Assembly (NCBI RefSeq): GCF_905404315.1
Contig: NC_066294.1
Location: forward strand, 10,689,501-10,753,500
Source: Leptidea sinapis
Taxonomy: Eukaryota > Arthropoda > Insecta > Lepidoptera > Pieridae
Reading direction: 5' to 3'
Length of the DNA: 64,000 nucleotides
Positions within the stretch are counted from its first letter, which is position 1. The number at the start of each line of letters is the position of its first letter. Below the pieces are notes generated by a model. The model saw only the letters and a program-made list of their open reading frames with translations. It was not told the DNA's origin and made no database searches. Positions 53,350 through 63,658 of the stretch are shown here, in pieces. Position numbers and translations under genes: made by a program.

Positions 53350-53536
53350 TCTAGATTTCCTATATAATGACTCATCACGATATCTTTAGAACCATAAGGC
53401 GAAACTTGAATTTGGTAGGAACATTCCTTTCGCCGAGTAGATGTCAGATAAGATTTTTTTTTACGGATTTTACGAAATTCCACCCGCAAGATGTTTTTTT
53501 TATTATGAACAGAACAAAGTCTGTCGGATCAGCTAA
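53350..53536 (+). mobile_element. Helitron 3' end fragment
   Basis: Shares CTCATCACGATATCTTTAGA, CATAAGGCGAAACTTGAATT, TGGTAGGAACATTC and GGATTTTACGAAATTCC with the Helitron at 59.65-60.6 kb (minus) and ends TCTGTCGGATCAGCTAA before T, a CTRR terminus. The 5' part is missing. Confidence 0.75.
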
Positions 53537-54660
53537 TAACATATATATTTATATAGATAATACAGGTACATACAGGTTGGCAGAGAATAATGGTTGTAGT
53601 TTTCACTCATGTCTCGATCTTCTCGTATGTGAAGAAAGGCTTCTTCATTCGATTTATGTAAAATAAATGTGTGAAGTTAATTTATTTTCAAAATAATATT
53701 TAATTAACCAAACCATCTTAAAAACTAAACTAATCAGTATGATAAATATTCCACCATATCAGATAATCATTAATCTTAAATATAAGGTAGATACAAAATT
53801 GCTGTGTACATATGTGGCCAGTGTTTGTGAGCGCTATCGATAAATCAAATACTAGTAATGAAACGTCGTGGAACACGCTCCGGGAAGCGTTCTGTACATA
53901 ATATAACAAGTTCTGTTATAAATCTTTGGTCGCGTTTATCGTAAGGATGTCACTGAAGTTGGGGAGAATTCCTTTAAATTCAAATTTTCGTCTGAAAATT
54001 CTTTTATATTTTGTATTCATATTTTCACCGATACGTTGGCATTACAATATCTATGCACTAATGTAACAATATAAGAATACTCATAATCAAGACCACTTGA
54101 AGGTAGAAAACTTGAACAAAAAATATCTAATAGGACATCTGTACTCGAACCGGGGTCTTCTGCTTTCCGGATCACTCAATGTCCAATCTGAGCGATTATA
54201 GTCTTTTATAAATTCGCGAAATTTATCTTTGTGTACTAATGTTATTGTAGCAGTTTCTTATTAAAAGATAGCAAGATCGCCCTCGAAACTACCTGTATAC
54301 TAAATTTCATTAAAATCGTTCGAGGCGTTTCCTGGATTCAGATTATATATATATAAGTGTACTTACAAGAATTGCTCGCTTAAAGATATAAGTTTGTACT
54401 ACACAGGTGTTAAGTCATGAAATATTTCAATATATAGAGGATTTTAGGATTGAAATAAAATATCTCAAATAACAACCAGCCTAGGCTCAGGAGGAAAAGG
54501 CTAGCTGTGCCCGCTAGTAACGACCGGTTTTTAAGATCACACTCATACTAATCTTTTATACCTCAAGTTATAAAGAGTCATTTAGACTGAGCCTTTATTC
54601 AAGCATAACTAACTACAGCTCTTGGTATATCTAGAAAGTTACTATTTAATTAATGACTGA
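53537..54660. other. No gene seen
   Basis: AT-rich. At 54290-54355 ATACTAAATTTCATTAAAAT, CGTTCGAGGCGTTTCC resembles a non-LTR retroposon end; too short to assign. Confidence 0.45.
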
Positions 54661-54790
54661 CAGTATGGTTTTCGTCATGGTCGGTTGGTTATCGAAAGCA
54701 AGAGAGAAGACCCGACAGTTAGTCTATATCTAGCGAAGGTCTTCGATTGAGTTTGGCATATCAAGTTTTCGCGCAAAAACTCTCGTGAGT
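54661..54790 (+). pseudogene. J1 reverse transcriptase relic
   Basis: The reading QYGFRHGR, a gap, then VIESKREDPTVSLYLAKVFD, stop, VWHIKFSRK matches the J1 RT segment spanning motif A (compare ESKGEVLAVSLDIAKAIDRV at 40.3 kb). It is highly degenerate and the only plus-strand RT-core fragment of J1 seen. Confidence 0.6.
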
Positions 54791-55351
54791 GAATTAGTGA
54801 ATAGACAAGACAAAGTATGCTAGCCGTTGCGGATGGATATTGCTGGAACCCAAATACTGTTATTACTTGAATTCCCATAAGCATTATGCTGTCTACTGCA
54901 TATGAGATTTCACCTACAAATATATTTAATTTATTGTGATTATAATGAATCATAATCTGTACATAGTTGAGTCTACAAATTCCATGATCAGATAAAACAT
55001 GTTACATTAATTTAACCAACTTCCATTTTCAATTAACGCTTAATGCCCCGAGGAAAACTATGTTAACAATCGTGTGTCCTTATTTACTTTAATGTTAATG
55101 ATGAATAATTGTTAACTGAAAATACCTTCGGGCAAAACATTTAATGAACACATTATATTATATTATAATAAGATCCTATCTTCAACATAAACAGGGACTC
55201 AGGTTTCTTTGAGTTCTTTTCTAGTAAGAAGAAGTGCTTCTTGGTTGGAGTTACTCGCCAATACTGCACGCAAAATGGACCCAACTTAGTGGTTTAATTG
55301 CAGGAACAGGAGCCCCTTTTACATTACCATCCGTGACGTCATCATGACGTT
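54791..55351. other. No gene seen
   Basis: AT-rich; nothing recognised. A palindromic CRE-like TGACGTCA occurs at about 55334. Confidence 0.45.
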
Positions 55352-55556
55352 ACCAGTGGGCTTATTTGTACAGATGCCGGTTGGGTAGATACTACAGCGT
55401 CGCCTGACGCAGATAGCTAGTGAAACTACTGGCCTAACTAGACTCAATTAATTAGGCATCATAAATCTCAAAGTAATGCCTCTAAAAAGTTTGAGATCAA
55501 TCATCTATCAGGGCGTAATTCTTACCAACAGAATGTCTTGCTCAACTGGACAATAA
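55352..55556 (+). repeat. SINE-A, very diverged
   Basis: ACCAGTGGGCTTATTTG, GATGCCGGTTGGGTAGA, GCTAGTGAAACTACTGGCC and GGGCGTAATTCTTACCAACA keep the order of the family with many changes and deletions. Confidence 0.6.
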
Positions 55557-55611
55557 AAACAATAGCTTTTAATTCATAAAACTATCTAAGTATTTAATTA
55601 TCTGTTTTTTT

Positions 55612-55690
55612 TATCTTATGTCTCAAAGTGACGAGCGCAAATTCATTGCCGCTCTGAACATTTGGTTTAATCAAGAAAGCCGAGCGAAAC
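55612..55690 (+). repeat. SINE-A internal fragment
   Basis: ATCTTATGTCTCAAAGTGAC, then GAGCGCAAATTCATTGCCGC, then TCAAGAAAGCCGAGCG. It lies just upstream of a J1 fragment. Confidence 0.6.
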
Positions 55691-55739
55691 TTTCATCGGC
55701 AGGACTTTCCATCATTTGGGCAACTTTTTTATGGAAAAG

Positions 55740-56093
55740 GAGCGATGTCTCTACACAACGGCAAGTGATCCACCCGTTCACAGAGCACTGGGTCCCCGAC
55801 AATTCGAACAGCTCTGCGTTACACGCGGTCAAATGGTTCGAGCTGTGAGAGACCAGACCAGAGATGACAGCAATACTCTATATGTGGCCGGACCTGCGCT
55901 TTGTAGAGCACTAGAATGTGGGACGGCTTGAAGTATTGCCATTCTCTATTTATGATGCCCAGCTTTTTCGAAGCCAATTTGGCTCTACCTTCCAGATGAA
56001 CGCGGAATTGGCAATCGCTCCAGATTTCGAGACCCAGTATTCCGATACTAAGCGAGGCTTTAAGGGAGGTATTGTCGAAGAGCGGTGATACGT
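55740..56093 (-). pseudogene. J1 LINE internal fragment
   Basis: The minus-strand frame has VSPLFDNTSLKASLSIGILG, then EGRAKLASKKLGIINREWQY, then ALYKAQVRPHIEYCCHLWSG with the L replaced (LVLYKAQV), and breaks at LSQLEPFDRV. The antisense frame on the plus strand is a shadow. Both ends of this copy are truncated, including the poly(A) end. Confidence 0.82.
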
Positions 56094-56726
56094 CTTGCTC
56101 GTCTGTCAGTTTTTTCATAGAAACTTAAATAAACTACTAACTTATATTTAGTATAAACCTTACACAAAACATGAAGAGAAACTTCTTGTAACGATTAATA
56201 AAATTCTCAGTATACATAAACATTTCATAATTGGCGAGAGCTTATTCTATTCATACATTATGGCGAGATTCCATTACATCATTGAATCGATCCGCGCCCG
56301 AACAGTCAGGACGTCTCGTTAAAGCTACGTGATCGAAATCAGGATTGCCTATTTATGTACATTGTCGGATTTAACAGCACTCACTCTGGTGCCTCCACAA
56401 CCACTTTAACACGAACTCCGACCGTCGAAAATCATGGCCAAACTCTCACTAATTACTCACGCACTAGAATAATCGAAGGGTCATATCAAAATGGTGATAT
56501 AAAAATAGAACGCGGCAAAATGAAGCAGCATTCCGTAAATTTGATCGAGGCTGAACAAAACGACGAGTGGAGTTAGTTGGACGGTAACTCGACGATGAAT
56601 AGAACTTTTCAGTCTGTCAGTGATTACCTGTTTTTATTTTCATCTCGAAGCCCGACGGTATTCAGAGACGAGATCGATATTGATACCTGTTGATTAATAT
56701 TGCTATAGCTATAACGGCTTTTATAA
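56094..56726. other. No recognised gene; one unexplained frame
   Basis: A 73-residue frame at 56355-56576 (plus; MYIVGFNSTHSGASTTTLTR and ending EAEQNDEWS) lies in a less AT-rich patch (56270-56600) that matches no repeat in the window. Polar, no domain or membrane segment recognised. Confidence 0.3.
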
Positions 56727-57835
56727 AAAAGGGTGTGTGTACTTTTGTACGCACACAAGAATTCATTCTTCTTTGGCGAAATAAAAAACAATATTGTAAT
56801 AAAGTTGTTCAATACAATCAATGAAAATATTATTATTAAATAGCAATAGCATTTCACCATTGGGAGGCTCCATTGCACAGGATGCCGGCTAGATTATGGG
56901 TACCGCAACGGCGCCTATTTCTGCCGTGAAGCAGTAATGTGTAAACATTACTGTGTTTCAGTCTGAAGGGCGCCGTAGCTAGTGAAATTACTGGGCAAAT
57001 GAGACTTAACATCTTACGTCTCAAGATGACTAGCGCAATTGTAGTGCCGCTCATTTTCCGGTTTTTCAAGAATCCTGAGAGGCACTGCATTGTAATGGAC
57101 AGGGCGTATCAATTACCATCAGCTGAACGTCTTGCTCGTCTAGTCCCTTATTATTATAAAAAAAATAATTTAGTTAAGTAAATTGGAATTTAATATTATT
57201 AAGTTATTTTTGTTCAATTAAAGAGAAAAAAGTTTGTTGAAAAATTTGTGAAAATATGTTGTCAAAAAATTGAAGTCAAAACAAAACCTCTGGAATCGCG
57301 ACACCGTTACGAGACGCAGCTATAGTGTATGCATAATAAAATGTAGATATATTATTCGAATCAAAATTGTTTATTTCTTATTTCAATTACTTATGTTACT
57401 TATGATTGTAATAATTTTAATGATGATGATGATATAAGAGTTGTCGAAATTGTTAACGATGATTCATAAAAGAATATTGAATATATTTTAAAATATGTAA
57501 TAATAAATACAATACAATTCATAAATAAAATGCAATTTGTAACCCAGTAAACCTAGTACTCAACTAAAAAATGTCTAACGTACCAAAATAAGTTTTCATT
57601 TCTGTCGGAACTCCCGGAATTCAAATCGTATTTTTTTTCAAACCTGGAAATATAAATTGATATTATTGAAATTTATTGAGTTCTCGTTTACTGGTGGTAA
57701 TAGACGTATGAGTTACAAGAAGCTAGGTAGCTGAAGTATGATACACATGTTCTAGCTGACCAGCTAACGTCAGGGTGTCGAATTTGCGTGACGTGTTCCC
57801 TTGCGCGCCAAAAGAAGTTGAACTTTTAAAGTGTT
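56727..57835 (+). repeat. R1 repeat, copy 2 (carries a SINE-A)
   Basis: Same blocks as 1.83-2.77 kb: GTACGCACACAAGAATTCAT, CAATGAAAATATTATTATTA, TAATTTAGTTAAGTAAATT, ATGAGTTACAAGAAGC, GACCAGCTAACGTCAGGGTG. It has a SINE-A at 56857-57166 and ~440 bp of private sequence at 57200-57640. At 57775 it is the empty site for the J2 insertion of copy 1. Confidence 0.65.
56857..57166 (+). repeat. SINE-A, near full length
   Basis: From ACCATTGGGAGGCTCC to CCCTTATTATTATAAAAAAA, with only a few differences from the consensus, so among the younger copies. R1 copy 1 lacks it at about 2016/2017. Confidence 0.9.
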
Positions 57836-57974
57836 TTAAGCTGTTTTCTTTCTGAAAGACTGGTGTTTTTAATTATTTGTAGACTTTGAAGTAAGGATAC
57901 CTTTTTGGGTCTCGTACTCAAAGCGTAGCCAATGCGAACACTTATACTAAAACTCAGTATGTAGTAAATTTAAC

Positions 57975-58240
57975 AATTATCCGTCACTCGAACGGTGAGC
58001 TTAGTAGAAGAGCGCTCGCACATAACGCGAGAGATCGCGGGTTTGAGTCCCGCATCGTTCATAAATTATGTTTTCAAATTTAACTTTATATAATTAATCC
58101 CAGAAGTGAGGGTTATGTCTTCAAACAATAACAAATTGTTTAGATTTAAAATAGCGACTTTTAAGTCAATTTCTTAAAGCAAATTATTGGGATTGAGCAG
58201 GTTATCGACTGTCAAGTACATCCTGTAGATGATATTTTTT
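57975..58240 (+). repeat. tRL repeat with tRNA-like cloverleaf (57990-58060)
   Basis: The best-paired of the group: acceptor GAACGGT/ATCGTTC, D-arm GCTT/GAGC, perfect anticodon stem CTCGC/GCGAG with loop ACATAAC, perfect T-arm GCGGG TTTGAGT CCCGC. The tail (AATCCCAGAAGTGAGGGTTA, then ACAATAACAAATTGTTT) is followed directly by another unit's leader (AAGTCAATTTCTTAAAGC, then AGGTTATCGACTGTCAAGTA), suggesting tandem units. Confidence 0.75.
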
Positions 58241-58261
58241 ACAATTGAGCAACCGTAAACC

Positions 58262-58790
58262 GTATTTATGCTCAAATCTCTAAGGAAGCTTGCCAATTAG
58301 TCGACAGAGTGCAACGTGGGTACTATCCGACTTCAGTGATGGTTTGATGGTAGCTGTGAAGGAGTGACTGAACCATACATATGTGAAAAAGGTATTAAAA
58401 TATCAGCACAAGTGTATCAAGATACCATTCTTGAGAAGGTAGTGAAGCCTCTTAATAACACCATGTTCAATAACCAAGAATGGACCCTCCAGCAAGACTC
58501 GGCGCCGGGTCATAAAGTGCGGTCTACGCAGTCTTGGTTGGAAACGAACGTTTCGGACTTCATCAGAGCTGAAGACTGGCTGTCGTCTAGTTTTGATCTT
58601 AATCTGCTGAATTATGATTTATGATCAGTTTAAAGAGTGCGGCTTGCTCTAAAAGCCATGTAATTTGGAGTCCCTAAAACAATCGGTACTTATGAAGAAT
58701 TTTCCAATGGAAGAAGTGCGTGCGTCTTTTTTTAATTGGCCTCAATGTTTAAAGGACTGTATTGCAGCTAATGTAGAACACTTCGAATAA
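58262..58790 (+). pseudogene. maT-like (DD37D) transposase remnant
   Basis: The readable part starts near VDRVQRGYYPTSVMV and continues GVTEPYICEKGIKISAQVYQ, DTILEKVVKPLNN, WTLQQDSAPGHKVRSTQSWL, then SSFDLNLLNYDL and a stop; a second frame gives FPMEEVRASFFNWPQCLKDC and IAANVEHFE. QQDSAPGH carries the second catalytic Asp. The third, expected in DLNPLDY 37 residues on, is Asn here (LLNY). N-terminal DNA-binding part and first Asp are absent or degraded. No terminal repeats found. Confidence 0.75.
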
Positions 58791-59648
58791 GCTTTTGATA
58801 TTGTAAATTGTTTTATATTTATGTATAAAACTAACACAATGTAAAATAAATAAATGTTATTTGCAATAAATTTTTGTTTGTTTCAGTATTTATTTCAACA
58901 CTAGGTATAATTATAATAATAAAATTATTTATTTCGACCAACAAAGCATCATAATGTTTTAATTACAAAGTAAGTAAGTTCAAGATATCTTTAAATCTAA
59001 ATCTTTCTAACCTAGGACAAGACCGACTTGTCAGCACATGTATCATTCAGCAGTGGTTCAGGTACTTACAATCAAGTCTGTGCGAAAATGCCCTCAGAAT
59101 ACCAGTACGTCTAACCCTATATAATATTAAGTTATTATTTTTTATGAAAGAAGAGGATAAATGAGTTTGATTAATTTAATTAATAACAAATGAACTAACT
59201 TACATTAATTTTAATATGATAAATATCACAGTCAACGGTGATTGTAATATTTTTAAAAATGATCCAAAATTTTACTATCACTTTGTTTGATTTGATCCAA
59301 AAGTCTGACTTAGTTTATCTGAAATACATTTTTATGTAACTAGCCATTACAGATATTATAACTTTATACACTATTTTTATTTATAATATATTATAGACAG
59401 ATATAATATTATATTTCATGAAATTAAAATTCTGACTTAATTTTATTTTAATTCCACAAATATTTTTTTACAAAGAAAACCAAATTCAAAAATAACCTCC
59501 ACATATTTTTTAAATAAGTAATTCTACTAAAGAATAAAAAAATCTGCTACCAGAAAGTACTAAAATCGTTATGGTAAACTGTAAAAATAACCTGTAAAAT
59601 TTGAGAATATACCCTCAGTTTCTGACATATTCCATCGTTAATATAAGT
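58791..59648. other. No gene seen
   Basis: AT-rich; nothing recognised. Confidence 0.5.
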
Positions 59649-60608
59649 TACTAGCGGACCCGACAGACGTTGTTCTGTTAAAAAAAAACTCTCGCCGACG
59701 GAATTTCGTAAAATCCGTTCTTAGCTGACCTCTACTTGACGAAAAGAATATTCCTACCAAATTTCAAGTCTCCATGCCTTATGGTTCCAGAGATATCGTG
59801 ATGAGTGATTATATACCTTAAATCTCTTATACATATATATAGATTGACCATGGGAAATGGATTTTCTAGATTCAGACCACAAACTATCATTGAGATTGAG
59901 AATTGGCCTTGAGATTTATTAATGGTCATTGCGAATGCAAGACGGATCGGAAATTAAAGATTTGCGGGCTAACTCGACATGCAAAATGTTCATGAAGTAG
60001 TTGCTGCAGATCATGAAGAATTGCTATTATCAGTGCTGCATTGATCTCTTCATGTCGTTGTTCCTCCATGGTGCCCATGAAATATAATTGTTAAAATTTA
60101 TGGTGTGCATCTTCGAGAGATTGCAATGATCCAATTTGATGGTGAATCTGTCCTTGTATCTACAAAATCAAAAGCAAAGTCCGTATTACTGATTTGTAAA
60201 CACTTATTTTTAGAATTAGCATACATAATACATAGGAATAAGTATAGTAGGAATGTTATTCTTCTACTGTATTGTGTGTAAGAGTATAAATAAATTAATA
60301 CCCTGAATATCGGATTAAATCGTCGTTCTTAGACAATGTCTGCCCCAAATGGGGACATTTGGAAACAAACATTGTATTTTTGAGTGTTTCCTAGAAAATG
60401 TCGTGATTTGGTGTCACAAAAATGTTAAAATGTCAATCCATACAAAATGTATGAGAAAATAACGTTATTAATATTAACGATAAGTTACTTATTATCCTAT
60501 TCCGGACTAAGAGTAACCCAAAAAATCAAACAACAGAAAAAATGGTCTAGCCGTTCTTGAGTTATAAATGGTGTAACTAACACTTTCTTTTATATATATA
60601 GAAGAAGA
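59649..60608 (-). mobile_element. Helitron with helicase relics (960 bp)
   Basis: On the minus strand it begins TCTTCTTCTATATATATAAA (after an A at 60609) and ends CGTCTGTCGGGTCCGCTAG before T. Inside, readings IFNFPIRLAFAMTINKSQGQ and VCGLNLENPFPMV are the C-terminal motifs of the Pif1-like Helitron helicase, and QLYFMGTMEEQRHEEINAAL, then LQQLLHEHF belongs to a separate, more N-terminal region of the Helitron protein. The pieces are joined by deletion and contain stops, so this is an internally deleted, non-autonomous copy. Confidence 0.8.
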
Positions 60609-61065
60609 TAACAATATGTAGGAATCTACGCCTAAATAAAAAAATCTCAATAAACACTTTAAAAGTATTAATATCGTTATATCAATATTTATATACCGGT
60701 ATAAAATAAAACGTAATCAGTCGGCCCATACCAATCGGATACAAAATCAACTTACCCTGAATACTAATTGCTAAAAATTAACCGAAACGAGATTGAATTT
60801 TCAAATTTTACATTTTGTGGTCGCAATAACGTTGATTGTGTGGTCGTATGTTAAATATGGAGATTTTTACTGGTGAGTTTTATTTGTACTTATTGTGAAA
60901 TCGATAAGAATTTTGCAATTATGATAAGTTTTCTTAGTTAACACTAAGCATAACACAAGCAGAGCTAACACACAGCATATTCTAAGTTTATTTATTTAGG
61001 AGCACAAACAAACTGCAATAAATTGTGATTTAAATAATAAAGTTTACAATATATATCTTATCTTA
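60609..61065. other. No gene seen
   Basis: AT-rich; nothing recognised. Confidence 0.5.
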
Positions 61066-61394
61066 TCTTCTTAATATATATAAATTGTCCTCGATGTACT
61101 CCTAAGCTACTGAACGGATTTTAATTACTTACTTTTAGGGATAGGACACTTTTTATTTCGATATGGGAACCATTATTATTTTTAATTCCAATATTTGGTT
61201 TTGTATGGACATATTTTCTGTGAGAGAATTTATTTGACGCACGGTTTGACAGTTCTGATGTGAAACAATTTCATTATTACAAAAGGGAGCATATTTTACG
61301 AAATAATTATTGATGTTATCAAATATATAAATAAATTCATAAAAAACAGTATTTTATTTATTATGTACAGAACAACGTCTGTCGAGTCAGCTAG
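61066..61394 (+). mobile_element. Non-autonomous Helitron (329 bp)
   Basis: Starts TCTTCTTAATATATATAAAT after A (61065) and ends AACGTCTGTCGAGTCAGCTAG before T (61395). Both ends closely resemble those of the helicase-bearing copy at 59.65-60.6 kb (TCTTCTT start; GTCTGTCG...TCxGCTAG end), so they probably used the same machinery. The body differs and has no coding capacity. A TA-repeat follows at 61407-61423. Confidence 0.75.
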
Positions 61395-61639
61395 TATATT
61401 ATAATATATATATATATATATATAGTTCACTAATAGCGTGCACAGCATGCTTTTTACAAAGCTAATAAAATTACAGATAGATACATAAAAAATATACATA
61501 AAACATTTAAAATGATTAAAATATTATGTCTTATAAATTGAGCGAGGAGGAAGAAGTCGAACGAACGATGAATATAAGCAGGAAAAAATTCTGGAGCTTA
61601 AAAGAAATTTTAAAAGAGTCAGTCACTCTCTGCATCTCA
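61395..61639. other. No gene seen
   Basis: A TA microsatellite and AT-rich DNA; from about 61545 a weak reading (RKKFWSLKEILKES) may belong to the LINE that follows. Confidence 0.4.
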
Positions 61640-62165
61640 AAAATATTGTTATTTACACCTGCATTCTACTGACTCTCACATACGGTGTGTCAGACGTGGA
61701 CATACAACACAAAAATAAAATCAAAACTAGCAACCTGCCAAATAGAGATGGAAAGGAGAATGTTGAAAATCAGAAACATTCTAAATATTAGAAGTGACAG
61801 CATTAGGAAAAGGACAGAACTGATAGATGCTCTTGAGTACGCTGTAACACAAAAGTGGCGCTGGGCAGGTCATGTGGCGTGATTCATGGACAAAAGATGG
61901 ACAGTAGAAACGACAATTTGGAAAGGACCATCTGGCAAAATAAAAAAAAGGCCGCCCAAGAAACAGATGAGTAGATAATATAATAAAAATGGCAGGAAGA
62001 GAATGGAGAGTGAAATCACAGAAGATGATAAGATACATGGAGTAAGCTGGAGGAGGCCTATACCCAGAGTGGTGTTCCAGTAACATAACGTTTATAATAT
62101 GCGTGTAGACTTAAGATAATATTATGTATTCGAAGCTTGTTGGAATTAATAAAAGTCCTATTATT
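61640..62165 (+). pseudogene. RTE-type LINE C-terminal pseudogene
   Basis: The reading CQTWTYNTKIKSKLATCQIE, MERRMLKIRNILNIRSDSIR, KRTELIDALEYAVTQKWRWA, GHVA is the connection region of an RTE-like LINE (typical R-M-RWAGHVAR). It then hits a stop where R-F would follow; further pieces (SGKIKKRPPKKQM, WSKLEEAYTQSG) lie in shifted frames. The 3' end is the GGAATTAATAAAAGTCC tail with TATTATTATTAT. Distinct from the RTE-like family at 27.0 kb. Confidence 0.78.
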
Positions 62166-62283
62166 ATTATAAATTGAACAAATTCCAAATATAATATGTT
62201 TTTTTGACACAATATTTGAATTCTGCCAAACTTTGACTAAATATGTACAGATTTTTGTTTTTATTCAAAATTAGGTACCGACA

Positions 62284-62660
62284 GGCACGGACGAGTAAAA
62301 AAAGAAGGACTCCGCGCCGTGATATAAGTAAGTGAAGCACCGTTATGCTAGTATGTGTGCGGTTACGGGGGATACTAGTTACACAATTTTTTCTCCCTTA
62401 AATAATCATATATGGCCACAAATACTTATATAGTATCGTTTTTACACTTCGTAACAACGCACGACGGCATTTTTAAAATATTTTATTAAGACGCAAACTG
62501 ATCTGTCATAGACGTTGACAATTTTCATAATGGCCGCCTATCGGCCTGTAGTAGTATAAGCGCGTGCATGGGGCTATGTATTTACATGTTAATCGGCTTG
62601 TTTTGGTGCTACACTGTTATGTGAGGTGACACGGAGTCCTGATTTTTTTACTAGTCCGTG
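62284..62660. mobile_element. MITE unit 1 of the nest (377 bp)
   Basis: Ends CACGGACGAGTAAAAAAAGA and ACTAGTCCGTG, with GGACTCCG/CGGAGTCC just inside, are inverted with small differences. Inside are AACAACGCACGACGGCATTT and GGCCGCCTATCGGCC, which recur inverted in unit 2. Confidence 0.65.
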
Positions 62661-63067
62661 CCAACAGGTAGGTAAGTCACGTATAGTTAGAAAATTAAAA
62701 CAAAACAACTCGGTCTTGCACGAAATCGTGTTTTTTCTAAGTAAATCCAGTCAACAGGATTACATTTACAATTTTGTATTGTAGATATAAATTTCTTTAT
62801 TTATTAATGTGTAAGTACATATCCCCACGCACACACTTACACTACTACAGGCCGATAGGCGGCCATTAAGAGAATTGTCATCGTCTGTGACAGATCAGTT
62901 TGCGTCTCAATAAAATATTTTAAAAATGCCGTCGTGCGTTGTGTAATAGTTATTTATGCAACTGTTGTGTAATAAGGGGTATTAAAACACGAATGTGGGT
63001 TTATCATGATAATAGTATCACATGAGTGTTTTAATACCTAATTACCAATATAAGACCTATACAAGAC

Positions 63068-63658
63068 TTTATCTACACCCAGAATATGAATTCTCTAAAA
63101 GATTCTGGAACAGTTAGCTTACTGCTAACATTAAAACACCAGTCCTAGTAGTAGCCTAATATCATTCATTACTGATTATATATACAAATAAATTAAGTAT
63201 TAATGTATCAATTATTTATTTTAGTAGTAATTTACAGTTTGTATAGTGCAATAATTAAAATTAACTCAAATATTCAGCGTTTAAAATGAATCGCTTATTT
63301 TTTGTAAACAAAACAATAAAAATATCGAAGCAAAATGGCGGGGATTCGAATAACCTACTTTTTTTTACGGCGCGCGACGTTCTGGTAGTATGGAACGCGC
63401 ATAAACGAAAATGTTCTATTTTTTAAAATTCATACAGATACCACGCATCGAGTAATAAGAATGTGGCTGAATTGAAACACTTTGCGCATGAAGGGATCGA
63501 AAAAAAACATAGGAGTGTTGTTATGAAATACAGTACAACATTACAACACTCGTTTGGATGATGTAATGGTTATTAGAACATTGGGTGTTTTAATGTTGGC
63601 AATAAGCTAACTGTTTCAGAATCTTTAATAGAGGATTTAAAGCATTGGTGTAGATAAA
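63068..63658. mobile_element. Foldback element inserted in MITE unit 2
   Basis: CTTTATCTACACC, GATTCTGGAACAGTTAGCTT and TGCTAACATTAAAACACC on the left are inverted as GGTGTTTTAATGTTGGC, AAGCTAACTGTTTCAGAATC and GGTGTAGATAAAAG on the right. The right arm also has ACACTCGTTTGGATGATGTA, the sequence that forms the tight hairpin at 31.86-31.95 kb. The ~370-bp interior has no supported frame. Confidence 0.65.

Noticed and set aside
55330..55345. CRE-like TGACGTCA sites at 55.33 and 42.01 kb as regulatory elements
   Set aside because: Eight-base palindromes are expected by chance in 64 kb, and no gene lies nearby.
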